The notes: a model not told the origin generated them from the letters alone. 64,000 nt of DNA from Neobacillus terrae (GCF_011393025.1 NZ_JAAOEO010000003.1:248001-312000); one strand, 5' to 3'; counted from the stretch's first letter, positions 29,001 through 37,749 are shown. Translations and numbers: made by a program.

Positions 29001-29820
29001 AATCTTCTCCTCCCTCTTCTCCATGCCCATGTCCGCCTTTGTTGAAAAGCTTATTGGAAACAAACCCCGCAACAACCGCCATAGTTGTTGCTCCAAGCAT
29101 CATTTTTCCAATTGGCTGTGCATAGTCCTTCCATACTACTGCGGAAGTCGGCACCTTAGGATTTTCAGGAAGACCGTAAACTGATGGTCTTTCTGCTAGA
29201 ACATAAACAGTGTGTGTGCCTCCCACGCCTGGAGGATTATAAACCATAGTATTTGGGAAACGGCCTCTAATTTCACTGACACGCTTTTCAGCCTTACGAA
29301 TCATTTCATCCTTTTTGCCGAATTCCATTGCACCGGTGTGACATGTTGTCACGCATGCAGGCTGCAGGCCTTCTTCAAGACGATCTGTACACATCGTACA
29401 TTTATGTGATTTCCGGTAAGTTTCGCCGTTTTTGTCTTTATACTCTTTAAGAGAAATAACCTCAAACGGGCAGTTCTGGACACAGTAGCCGCAGCCGACG
29501 CATTTATCCTGATCGATTACAACCGAGCCAAAATCTGTATAGCTGATTGCACTTTCAGGGCAAACCTTTTGGCAGGCCGCGTCAGTACAATGGAAACAGG
29601 AAGAATGGCGGAAGAGATACTCCAGACCTCCTTTGCTGTTTTCATGCTCAATGTATTGAAGCACATTCCATGTATCAGCTGTTGTCTTTGTATGCGACTG
29701 AACGCTGCCAAGGAAGTCCGTATGCTCAGCCGGAAGGTCGTTCCAGTTCTTGCAAGCAACCATACAAGCGCGGCATCCATCACATTTAGTTACATCGATA
29801 TATTTAACGAACTCTGCCAT
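28993..29820 (-). CDS. fdhB: Formate dehydrogenase iron-sulfur subunit
   Basis: This subunit carries electrons from FdhA to the cytochrome. It has four [4Fe-4S] sites in the FdnH-like order: CDGCRACMVACKNW, CTDAACQKVCPE, CVGCGYCVQNCP and CTMCTDRL...CVTTC. A single C-terminal membrane anchor (GATTMAVVAGFVSNKLF, about residues 243-260) and a His/Gly/Glu tail follow. The start ATG shares one base with the fdhA stop (TGATG). It has no signal peptide and would be exported with FdhA through Tat. Confidence 0.95.
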   Translation of the reverse strand: MAEFVKYIDVTKCDGCRACMVACKNWNDLPAEHTDFLGSVQSHTKTTADTWNVLQYIEHENSKGGLEYLFRHSSCFHCTDAACQKVCPESAISYTDFGSVVIDQDKCVGCGYCVQNCPFEVISLKEYKDKNGETYRKSHKCTMCTDRLEEGLQPACVTTCHTGAMEFGKKDEMIRKAEKRVSEIRGRFPNTMVYNPPGVGGTHTVYVLAERPSVYGLPENPKVPTSAVVWKDYAQPIGKMMLGATTMAVVAGFVSNKLFNKGGHGHGEEGGEDYE

Positions 29821-32807
29821 CAGTCAGCCCTCCTTACATCACAGAGGAATGCTTTAAATTCCGGAATCATTGTGTTGGCATCCCCTATATGCGGAGTCAG
29901 GCGGTTCGCCGTATCTCCTGTAGCAAATCCTTTAAAGCCAAAGTGCCATGGCATACCAATTTGATGAACCTTTTTGCCATTTACGTTATAAGGCTTAAAG
30001 CGCTTCGTCACCATTGCATAGGCTTTAATTTCACCACGGGCTGAGCTGACAACGATTTTATCCTTATTTTTAATGCCTCTTTCTTTAGCGAATTCCTCAC
30101 TCATTTCAACAAACATGTGTCCGGCGAGCTCAGAAAGCCATTCTTGGTTCCTTGTCATGGAGCCGGATTGCCAATGCTCACTTACACGGTAAGTTGTACC
30201 AACAATTGGGTACTTGGCCTTTCCGCCTTTTTTATTAAAATCGCCCTCGATAATAACAGTAGCAGGATTAAGCTGTTGACTGGAGAAAACATTGGGAACC
30301 GGGCTCTCGAATGGTTCGTAATGCTCTGGGAACGGACCATCATTTAAAGTCGGCGCGAATAATAGTGCGACTCCATCTTTATTCATCATAAAGGCTCCTG
30401 TTCCACCTGGTTCTGTTGGTGCAGTTACAGCCTTAAAGTCCGGAACATCATTGCCAATCCACTTCTTCTGGGCGGCATCCCACCAGATAACCGCTTTTTC
30501 CTTACTCCATGGCTGACCGCTTGGATCTGCGGAGGCACGATTATAAAGGATTCTTCGGTTGGCTGGCCATGCAAAGGACCAGTTCAGATAGTTTGCATTT
30601 CCGGTATCTACATTATCACGGCGTTTTGACAGGTTCTTTCCTTCTTCAGGGTAGAAACCGGAATAAATCCAGTTGCCGCTAGATGTACTTCCATCATCTT
30701 TTAAATCCCCAAAGGTTTTCAGTAATTTTCCTGTTTTCAGGTCATAGCCGTTTATTTCCTTAGCGACAAGATCAATATCAGGAACTTCGCCTGTTCCATA
30801 ATTCCAATCAAGAAACAGGAACGGTTTATCTGCTGATTTAGGGCTGTTTGCATATAATTTTTTAAGCTTTAATGCTAATTCATGAATGATATCTAGGTCA
30901 GGTCTTGCCTCACCCTTGGAATCAATAGCTTTCCAGCGGTATTGCATCCAGCGTGAGCTATTGGAAATACTGCCTTCTTTTTCAAAAGAAGCTGATGCCG
31001 GAAGCAGGAATACTTCGGTATTTATCTTGGAAGGGTCGCTGCCAGCTCCTGTTTGCCAGAAAGCTGAAGTTTCGGTTTCCCAAAGATCGATTGCAACCAT
31101 CCATTTCAGATTGCCTAGCGCTTCTTTTTCCTTGCCCGCATTCGGGCCTCCAACAACAGGGTTGGTTCCAAACATGAAGGCTCCTTCAAGCTCACCCTTG
31201 TACATAGCATTAAACAGGTTGATATGTGAATAGTTCTTGTTTCCTTTTGGCAGGAACTGATAGCCAAATTCATTATCAGCAGTGGCATTATTTCCATACC
31301 ATGACTTCAGAAGGCTGACTACGAATTTTGGTTTGTTGCTCCAGTAACCTGTTTTTGGTGTCTCTTTTTCAAGATAACCTTTAAGTGTAACATGTTCAGG
31401 AAGTGTAGCTTTTGGTGCAGCTAGATAGCCTGTCAGGTTATCAAATAATAAGCCAAAGTCTGTAGAGCCTTGTACGTTGGATTCACCGCGCATTGCGTTG
31501 ATTCCGCCGCCAGGAAGTCCGATATTTCCTAAAAGCAGCTGCAGGATAGCGTAAATACGAACGTTTTGAGATCCAACTGTATGCTGGGTTGTTCCCATTG
31601 CATACATAATGGTACCTGACTTGCCTACTTTTCCTGTAGAACAGAAGGTTTCACAAACCTTTAAGTAGTCGTCTTTCGGAGTACCTGTAACAGCTGTAAC
31701 CGTGTCCACATCATAACGGGAATAATGCTTTTTCATTAATTGGAACACACTGCGAGGATTTTCCAGTGTCTCATCTTTTACTGGTTTACCGTCTTCAGTT
31801 GTCTCAATTACCCATTTGGTTTTATCATAGGCTCTTTTTGTTTGGTCGTATCCAGAGAAGAGTCCATCTTTAAAGTCATAGCCTTCCTTCACGATAAAGG
31901 AAGCATTTGTATATTTAACAACATACTCTTTGTGAATGAGATTATTTTGAATGGCATAATTGATCATTCCTCCGATGAACGGGATATCCGTACCGGAACG
32001 GAGTGCGGCATAAACGTCAGCCTGTGCTGATGTTCTTGTAAAACGCGGGTCAACAGAAACAATTTTTCCGCCATTTTCCTTTGCTTTTGTTAACCATCTA
32101 AAGCTAATTGGATGGTTCTCCGCAGGATTTGCGCCAATAATCAAAGCACAATCAGTATGCTGCAGATCATTCCAATGATTGGTCATTGCTCCACGACCGA
32201 ATGTAGGTGCCAGACCGGCAACCGTTGAACTGTGTCATATTCGTGCCTGATGCTCAAGATAGGTTATACCAAGCCCTCTCATCAATTTCGCGAGCAAATA
32301 GGTTTCTTCATTATCAAGTGCTGCACCGCCGAGACTTGCGATCTTCTCGGTTTTATTAACAGTAATACCATTCTCCACTTCAACAAAGGAAGCATCGCGT
32401 GTATCTTTGGTACGTTTCGCGATGGTGTCGAGCATCCAGCCCCAATCTTTTTCTTCCCACTTACTGCTTCCTGGTGCACGGTACAATGGCTTAGTCAGGC
32501 GTTTTTCAGAGGTATATAATTGTCTTAATGTAGTTCCCTTGCTGCAAAGCTTTCCTTCGTTAATTGGGTTGTCTGGATCCCCCTCCGTATAGACAACCTC
32601 ATTCTTTTTCGTATGGACGAGGATACCGCAGCCAACCCCGCAATAGCAGCAAATGGTTGGTGTTACAGTGGTTTTGGCAATCTTGAATTCTTTTGTTTTT
32701 GCATAGGCTCTTTTATCGTCAAAGCCAAGCTCAACAATCGCAAGGGTTGCCGCTGTAGCGCCTGACAGTTTTAAAAATTGCCGGCGGCTCAGGTTCAATT
32801 CAACCAT
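29820..32807 (-). CDS. fdhA: Formate dehydrogenase catalytic subunit, selenocysteine-containing
   Basis: FdhA oxidises formate at a Mo/W-bis-MGD centre. Read through the in-frame UGA at 32235-32237 it is 995 residues with Sec at position 191: HQARI-U-HSSTVAGLAP, aligning with the Sec site of FdnG/FdhF. The N-terminus has a twin-arginine signal (SRRQFLKLSG, AYA cleavage). Cys53, Cys56, Cys60 and Cys88 bind a [4Fe-4S] cluster. The molybdopterin domains follow (GANPAENHP, GGGINAMRGESNVQG, YRVSEHWQSG). A SECIS-like hairpin follows the UGA. Without readthrough, the product would stop before the active site. It heads the fdhA-fdhB-fdhC operon, after fdhD. A Cys homologue would read TGC or TGT here. 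Confidence 0.93.
32206..32237 (-). promoter_or_regulatory. Bacterial SECIS element and UGA selenocysteine codon
   Basis: The UGA (32235-32237) is followed after 11 nt by GGUUGCCGGUCUGGCACC. It folds as GGU, bulged U, GCC, loop GGUCU, GGC, ACC. The E. coli fdhF SECIS core has the same arrangement: three pairs, bulged U, three pairs and a GGUC-type apical loop read by SelB. Confidence 0.9.
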
Positions 32808-32958
32808 TTTCCAATCTCCTTCCCTTTCAATAAACTGGCAGTCATAAGACGCTGCGCCAGGCCGTATTTTTGTTTAAGGCCCCAAAGGCAGATGCTTAAG
32901 CTGGACACTTTTCAATGTTTAAAAGCTTAGTAGTGTTCTTTGTTTAGAATTCCCCCTT
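32808..32958 (-). other. fdhD-fdhA intercistronic leader with possible RNA structure
   Basis: In the transcript this 151-nt spacer can form AAGCT/AGCTT, GGCC/GGCC and CTGGC/GCCAG stems, and CCTTT can pair with AAAGG just before the fdhA ribosome-binding site. There is no reading frame. I could not assign it to a known riboswitch class. Confidence 0.35.
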
Positions 32959-33720
32959 TCAATTTACTACCAGGACGACAGGTTCTCTTAAGTCATTTTC
33001 AACTCTGCCGGCTGAAGTATAAATCGACGCCATTTTTCCCCTTAAATAGCCAACTACTTCAATGTTTAAAAACTTTGCAAGCTGGATGGCCTGCTGAGTA
33101 GCGGCAGTACGGGATCCAATAATAGCAAAGCCAAATTTCGCTGCTTTTGAAATCATTTCATATGAAATCCTGCCGGTGGTTAATAAAACCAGCCTTTCGG
33201 GATTCATCTTATTTCTGAGTGCATAGCCGATAATTTTATCAACGGCGTTGTGCCGGCCAATATCTTCCCGGACCATAATGCTTCCATCTTCATGAATAAT
33301 ACAGGCGCCATGGATTCCGCCGGTTTCCACATACATTGGGGAATTTCGAGCAAACTCACTTCTCTTTTTTAGAAGATAGCTTAAATTGATCTGCCGATTT
33401 GAATTTATCCTGTTAAACTGTTTTACGTCGGTCATGGAAAAGAAGGTAACACCCCTGCCGCAGCCCGAGGTATAGTGCTTCTTTTTTGAAAACATTTTTT
33501 CTTCATCAAAATCAGAAAGCAAAGAAACCTGGATAGTTCCCCTTTCTTCGCTAATTTGTATATCCTCTATATCGTTAGCGCTTTCAATTAAACCCTCCGA
33601 GAAAAGATAACCGTATGTCCAATCTTCAAGGTCGGATTTTGTCAGCTGGAAAACAGCAATTTCATAACCATTTAGAATGAGAGTGATGGGATATTCATCT
33701 GGACAGCCCTTACGTTCCAT
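32959..33720 (-). CDS. fdhD: Formate dehydrogenase sulfurtransferase FdhD
   Basis: FdhD transfers sulfur from a cysteine desulfurase to the bis-MGD cofactor, which is required for formate dehydrogenase activity. The 253-residue protein has the family motifs TSGCGRGVTFF (loop Cys), GGIHGACI, REDIGRHNAVDKIIG and TTGRISYEMISKAA. AAGGAGGG lies seven bases before the ATG. It is the first gene upstream of fdhA on the same strand. An FNR-like palindrome lies 85-100 bp before its start. Confidence 0.93.
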   Translation of the reverse strand: MERKGCPDEYPITLILNGYEIAVFQLTKSDLEDWTYGYLFSEGLIESANDIEDIQISEERGTIQVSLLSDFDEEKMFSKKKHYTSGCGRGVTFFSMTDVKQFNRINSNRQINLSYLLKKRSEFARNSPMYVETGGIHGACIIHEDGSIMVREDIGRHNAVDKIIGYALRNKMNPERLVLLTTGRISYEMISKAAKFGFAIIGSRTAATQQAIQLAKFLNIEVVGYLRGKMASIYTSAGRVENDLREPVVLVVN

Positions 33721-33804
33721 TTTCTTTCCCTCCTTTTCAATGGAATTTTAAAGATAGGACTTTATTCCTCTATCTTTATTTTAGTAACACGAAATAATCC
33801 AAGC

Positions 33805-33820
33805 TGTTAGAAATCTCACA
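33805..33820. promoter_or_regulatory. FNR/CRP-like binding site upstream of fdhD
   Basis: TGTTA-N6-TCACA differs at one base from the FNR/CRP-family consensus TGTGA-N6-TCACA. The palindrome extends outward by GC/GC. Its position 85-100 bp before fdhD would suit activation under oxygen limitation. Confidence 0.4.
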
Positions 33821-33960
33821 GCAAAAGTCCTCCAGAGAGGTTTTAAAAGGTAGATTATCAAGCAGCAAGGGCGTTTTAATGGGAGATGTCATTTATTGTA
33901 GATTTTGTGACATTTTTTCCTTAAAAACGCTCGGTATAAGGGAAACACGCAAAACCATAT

Positions 33961-33974
33961 TGTAAACGCTTCCA
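33961..33974. promoter_or_regulatory. Catabolite-responsive element (cre)-like site
   Basis: TGTAAACGCTTCCA matches the CcpA consensus TGWNANCGNTNWCA at all but one position. It lies in the 500-bp region between divergent fdhD (about 240 bp away) and pdxK (about 250 bp away), so the target is unclear. The rest of this region (33721-34222) holds no supported gene. Confidence 0.4.
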
Positions 33975-34222
33975 TTTTTAATGTTTTAACTGTTTTTCTA
34001 CATGGTTTAATGGTACTTTGCGCATGCCATTTTCGCTGTAATTTTTATCACCTTTATCCTCTCAGCCGCTTTAGTTCATTAAATTGTCAAATTCACTAAA
34101 AAACTTTCAGCCTAGTTGGAATAACGGGCTATTTTTATACAAAGTAAAAGGTTTCGAAACTGTTATTATTTATCAAATGTTTTATAATGGGAGGTATCGA
34201 GAATTTGAGGAGGAGAAGAATT

Positions 34223-35038
34223 ATGACAATGAAGAAGGTTTTGACGATTGCGGGATCTGATTCAAGCGGCGGAGCAGGCATCCAGGCTGATTTAAAAACT
34301 TTCCAAGAGCTTGGTGTTTATGGAATGACCGCATTAACAACAATCGTAACAATGGACCCCAAAAATCATTGGCACCATAATGTTTTCCCTATTGAAGTTA
34401 GTACGTTAGAAGCGCAGCTGGAAACGATTCTTTCCGTAGGCATAGATGCAATGAAAACCGGGATGCTTGGAACCGTAGAAATCATTGAGCTGGCTGCAAG
34501 AAAAATTGACGAGAACCAATTGAAGAATATTGTCATTGACCCTGTTATGATTTGTAAAGGGGAAGATGAAGTATTAAATCCCGAAACAGCTGAATCCATG
34601 CGTGAACTGCTTTTGCCAAGAGCCACTGTTGTCACTCCGAATCTATTTGAAGCCGGACAGCTTGCAAAGAATGGTCCAATTAAAACAATAGATGATATGA
34701 AGGAAGCCGCAGTAAGAATTCATGAGCTGGGTGCAAAGTTTGTCATGATTAAAGGCGGCAGCAAGCTAAACCACGATAAAGCGGTTGACCTTTTATATGA
34801 TGGACAGGAATTCAAGCTTTACCAGTCTGAAAAAATTGAGACAACCTATACACACGGAGCAGGCTGTACCTTCTCTTCAGCGATTACTGCAGAGCTTGCC
34901 AAAGGTAAAAATGTCTATGAAGCCGTAAATATTGCCAAAGAATTTATTACAGCGGCAATCGGCCATGGTTTCAGGTTAAATGAATATGTCGGACCTACCA
35001 TGCACGGTGCTTACCGTACATTTGGTGCTGGTAAATAA
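34223..35038 (+). CDS. pdxK: Pyridoxine / hydroxymethylpyrimidine kinase (PdxK/ThiD family)
   Basis: This ribokinase-family enzyme phosphorylates pyridoxal-type vitamers and hydroxymethylpyrimidine. The signature runs from LTIAGSDSSGGAGIQADLKTF through DPVMICKG and TPNLFEA to the catalytic THGAGCTFSSA. The sequence follows the B. subtilis protein first called ThiD and later shown to be PdxK. The ATG of MTMKKV was chosen after GGAGGAG; the frame extends 12 codons upstream without family match. The length is 271 residues. It is monocistronic. Confidence 0.88.
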   Translation: MTMKKVLTIAGSDSSGGAGIQADLKTFQELGVYGMTALTTIVTMDPKNHWHHNVFPIEVSTLEAQLETILSVGIDAMKTGMLGTVEIIELAARKIDENQLKNIVIDPVMICKGEDEVLNPETAESMRELLLPRATVVTPNLFEAGQLAKNGPIKTIDDMKEAAVRIHELGAKFVMIKGGSKLNHDKAVDLLYDGQEFKLYQSEKIETTYTHGAGCTFSSAITAELAKGKNVYEAVNIAKEFITAAIGHGFRLNEYVGPTMHGAYRTFGAGK

Positions 35039-35072
35039 TTTTTATTTATAAAGAACATATTACTTAAAGATG

Positions 35073-35108
35073 GAACCGGACGAATTATCCTTCGGTTCTT
35101 CTTTTTTT
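35073..35108 (+). terminator. Terminator of pdxK
   Basis: GAACCG pairs with CGGTTC across a 14-nt loop, followed by TTCTTTTTTT. Confidence 0.65.
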
Positions 35109-35109
35109 A

Positions 35110-35146
35110 GCTAATCAGAATTTATATCCATAAATTCTGAACGCAT
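35110..35146. repeat. Short palindromic repeat, copy 2 (family P)
   Basis: GCTAATCAGAATTTATATCC plus ATAAATTCTGAACGCAT forms an 11-bp perfect inverted repeat around ATCC. The reverse complement recurs at 49991-50027 with only two differences. Confidence 0.6.
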
Positions 35147-35204
35147 AAGAAAAGAGTATGAGATTTATTTATCGATTAAAAAGCGGGCATTTGCTTTTCT
35201 TTGC

Positions 35205-35480
35205 CTAGCTCCTGCGTCTAGTGGCCATCCCACTCCTCACAACATCGAAACACTTTGCGCTTCGGCTGTCTCTGTCTAGCTTCAGTGTCCAGGGGCGATT
35301 TCTTTATCTCAATCCGAGCGGAGGCTCAAAGGACAAGAAAGTTTCGTCGGCTTTTGTCTCGCTTAGCTTTTTCGAGGATGCGGGTCAGAAAGCCGTTTCC
35401 AAGGGATGTATCAATCTAAGCCTTTCATCATTTGAAATCGCCTCCCGCTTTTCTCTTAAGCAGAGCTTTAGCTTTTTAGG
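35205..35480. repeat. Long intergenic repeat, copy 4 (family A)
   Basis: It shares CATCCCACTCCTC, GTCTAGCTTCAGTGTC, AGCTTTTTCGAGGA, GGTCAGAAAG and AGCCTTTC with copy 1, in the same order and orientation. The 35039-35548 gap between pdxK and yojF otherwise holds only the pdxK terminator and the family P repeat. Confidence 0.6.
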
Positions 35481-35548
35481 CAAGGGTTTAGTATGATATT
35501 TACATTCAGAAAAAGATGATAATGAAACGCAGAAAGGAGGCGTCAGTG

Positions 35549-35896
35549 ATGGAACCAGTTGTCGTGCAAAAAGTCCAGGAAGCCATTAATCAAAGGGCAA
35601 ATCAGGATGTATATATCCATCTTGAAACAACTAATGGAGCTTATGCATCACATAATGATGAAACTTTCTTTTCATCCGGTGCATATATACGCAATGCACT
35701 TGTCCGATATGAATTAGGGAAAATCACCGGAGACGGGCCATATCGCGTTGGATTAAAAATAGAGCTTGGCTGGGTGTATGCTGAAGGAATTACCCATTTT
35801 GAAATTGATGAACAAAACCGCCTGCTTATGGCCGGCCACGATTTCAAAGGGAAACTGGCTGTTGCCCTTGAAATAAGTAATACGCCTTTTGAATGA
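35549..35896 (+). CDS. yojF: DUF1806 family protein YojF
   Basis: YojF is a 115-residue soluble protein always found next to bshB2 in bacilli. The sequence carries the DUF1806 pattern (NGAYASHNDETFFSSGAYIRN, GLKIELGWVYAEGITHFE). AAAGGAGG lies eight bases before the chosen ATG; the frame extends 11 codons upstream without support. Its stop is 32 bp before the bshB2 start. A role connected with bacillithiol is suggested only by this pairing. Confidence 0.88.
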   Translation: MEPVVVQKVQEAINQRANQDVYIHLETTNGAYASHNDETFFSSGAYIRNALVRYELGKITGDGPYRVGLKIELGWVYAEGITHFEIDEQNRLLMAGHDFKGKLAVALEISNTPFE

Positions 35897-35928
35897 TGAT
35901 GGGCAATACCTTGAAAGGAGACAAAGCA

Positions 35929-36597
35929 ATGGAAAAAGAACGCCATGTCCTGGTTGTGTTCCCGCATCCCGATGATGAAGCATTTGGAGTGTCAGGCACA
36001 ATCGCTACCCATATAAAAAATGGGACTCCCGTTACATACGCGTGCCTGACATTGGGTGAGATGGGCCGCAATATGGGAAATCCCCCGTTCACAAATAGAG
36101 AAAATCTCCCAAAAATCCGTAAAAAAGAACTCCAGGCTGCAGCAGATCTCCTTGGAATCCAGGATTTAAGAATGATGGGATTACGTGACAAAACAGTGGA
36201 ATTTGAAGATGATGACAAGATGACGGATATGATTTCTTTCATGATCCAGGAGCTTAATCCTTCACTTATTATTACCTTTTATCCTGGTTATTCTGTACAT
36301 CCTGATCATGAGGCGACAGGGGCTGCAGTCATTCGTGCAGTTGAGAAAATGCCTGCTGAAAGCCGTCCTAAGCTGCACTGCGTTGCTTTTTCAAATAATT
36401 GTGTTGAGGAGCTTGGAGAGGCAGACATTATTAACAACATTGCCCCAGTTGCAGATATCAAAATATCGGTAATTAAAGCTCACCGCTCGCAAACGGAGCA
36501 AATGTTTGCGGACATTACTGAGGAAGATACAAAAACAAATCCAAGAATTATGGCTTGGATCAACAACGAACGTTTCTGGACGTATAAATTCAAATAA
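35929..36597 (+). CDS. bshB2: Bacillithiol biosynthesis deacetylase BshB2
   Basis: BshB2 removes the acetyl group from GlcNAc-malate (and bacillithiol conjugates) in bacillithiol synthesis. The LmbE-like zinc motif is FPHPDDEAFG (His13, Asp15, Asp16) and the second His motif is HPDHEATG. The ATG following AAAGGAG was selected; an ATG 12 codons earlier has no site and overlaps yojF. At 222 residues it matches B. subtilis YojG. It forms an operon with yojF. Confidence 0.92.
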   Translation: MEKERHVLVVFPHPDDEAFGVSGTIATHIKNGTPVTYACLTLGEMGRNMGNPPFTNRENLPKIRKKELQAAADLLGIQDLRMMGLRDKTVEFEDDDKMTDMISFMIQELNPSLIITFYPGYSVHPDHEATGAAVIRAVEKMPAESRPKLHCVAFSNNCVEELGEADIINNIAPVADIKISVIKAHRSQTEQMFADITEEDTKTNPRIMAWINNERFWTYKFK

Positions 36598-36648
36598 AAA
36601 AAATGGCTCCGGGACTGCATAATAGCAGGCGACTAGAGCCATTTTTTT
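36598..36648 (+). terminator. Terminator of yojF-bshB2
   Basis: AAAAAATGGCTC pairs with GAGCCATTTTTT, with an inner CTGC/GCAG helix, and ends in seven T. Confidence 0.85.
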
Positions 36649-36704
36649 ATTTTAAAAGAAGCTGGGCATTTCCCTTTCTGTAGAAGGCGGAAGTTTTGCT
36701 ATTT

Positions 36705-36834
36705 GTGCATGTACATATCGGCTTGTGCATTCCTTCAAAAAGTCGTGCATTCGCAGCTTAAAAGCGTGCATTTTCAGTCCAATTTCGTGCATTCCAAATC
36801 CAAATTCGTGCATTCCTTGTCTGAACTCCTGCAT
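36705..36834. repeat. 21-nt period tandem array with GTGCAT core
   Basis: Seven GTGCAT(TC)-type words (the last CTGCAT) start at 36705, 36725, 36745, 36766, 36787, 36808 and 36829, spacings 20-21 nt. Spacer sequence between them is largely unrelated. On the minus strand the period keeps frame and gives a weak M-H-x-F heptad, but I see no ribosome-binding site. Confidence 0.6.
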
Positions 36835-37031
36835 TTGTGCTGCCAGCAGAGGGTATTTCCTTTATAAAAGAAGCTAGATCACCTTTTATTTAACTTTTTG
36901 AAGCTCAAAAGCACGGTTCTTTTTTTAAAAAAGGCTAAAATACCCAAAATGTCTCGCTCAATCATGTTTTCTGAAGAAAACTCGATCGTAATACCCTTAT
37001 GGGTAACCTCCTCCGTCCCGGGCACTCTTCT

Positions 37032-37472
37032 TTATTGATGATCCTCAAGCAGCTCTTTTAAATTACGAAGATGACCGTCTTCTTCTGCCCTGAGCATCTT
37101 AACGAGCAGGCCTTTTGTCAGCTTCATCATAAATCCTTTAGTTTGGACATACGCCTTGAACTGCACCTGTGTTCCTTCCACAATTTCATCAAAGTTATAT
37201 TCATAAATAGTCACAAGCCCGTTACTGTTAGTTTTTGTACTGAAGGATTGATTGGGCTCAAATTTAATTATTTCTACCTCAGCCTCTACTTCTTTTCCCC
37301 GGATCCATCTTGTTTCCCTGAATTTCGAACCAACACCAATCTCATCCCAGGTCAGCCTTTCCATCCTGTTCACGGCAGGCATATATTTAGGTGCGTGCTC
37401 CATGCTGCTGGCATACTCAAAAACTTCCTCCAGCGGTTTTTCAATTATGATACTTCCGTAAAAATCAGCCAT
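37032..37472 (-). CDS. SRPBCC family (START-like) protein
   Basis: This 146-residue protein has the polyketide cyclase / SRPBCC pattern: an N-terminal strand, EKPLEEVFEYASSMEHAPKYMPAVNRME, a beta sheet with TRWIRGKEVEAEVEI, and a C-terminal helix KGLLVKMLRAEEDGHLRNLKELL. Such folds bind hydrophobic ligands in a deep pocket; the ligand cannot be told. AGAGGAG precedes the ATG. No functional partner is adjacent. Confidence 0.8.
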   Translation of the reverse strand: MADFYGSIIIEKPLEEVFEYASSMEHAPKYMPAVNRMERLTWDEIGVGSKFRETRWIRGKEVEAEVEIIKFEPNQSFSTKTNSNGLVTIYEYNFDEIVEGTQVQFKAYVQTKGFMMKLTKGLLVKMLRAEEDGHLRNLKELLEDHQ

Positions 37473-37593
37473 ATTTTAAACTCCTCTTGCCTTGCATCTC
37501 TTTTCCTCATTATAGCGGAATACGAAAAAGGAAAAAAGAAGTTGCTTCTCATTAAAAAAAGAGGCGTTTCTCAATTCCACTAACTTCAAATGG

Positions 37594-37749
37594 GTGGTCC
37601 TTGCTAAAAAAGTGCAAAAAGACCTTACTGAAAAGGTTAAAAAAGAAAACCCGCAGGCCTGTGCTCAGGAAATTGAATACCTGGCCCAGCAAAAATACGA
37701 AGATCTCCTTGTCTCCCAGGTAAATTCCCTTCATATTGAAATTTTATAG
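37594..37749 (+). CDS. Possible small helical protein or gene remnant
   Basis: A 51-codon frame from GTG reads as two charged amphipathic helices (VLAKKVQKDLTEKVKKEN and AQEIEYLAQQKYEDLLVS) with coding-like third positions. A strong terminator starts at its stop codon. Against this, there is no clear ribosome-binding site before the GTG, and the frame stays open upstream to 37511 without a standard start. It may be a real small gene with an unusual start or the 3' end of a decayed gene. I do not recognise the family. Confidence 0.35.
   Translation: MVLAKKVQKDLTEKVKKENPQACAQEIEYLAQQKYEDLLVSQVNSLHIEIL

Noticed and set aside
32235..32237. UGA as a genuine stop making fdhA a pseudogene or two genes
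   Set aside because: Both flanks align without gap to one FdnG-type protein, the codon is at the Sec site, a SECIS-like hairpin follows, and the downstream fragment has no ribosome-binding site or Tat signal.
32808..32958. Moco riboswitch in the fdhD-fdhA spacer
   Set aside because: I could not match the conserved Moco motif bases by eye; kept only as an unassigned structured leader.
35221..35496. 91-codon plus-strand frame upstream of yojF
   Set aside because: It is made of family A repeat sequence, Ser/Phe-rich and without a start signal.
36652..36834. 60-codon minus-strand frame with M-H-x-F heptads
   Set aside because: It mirrors the 21-nt array; no ribosome-binding site, and the array continues past the frame.
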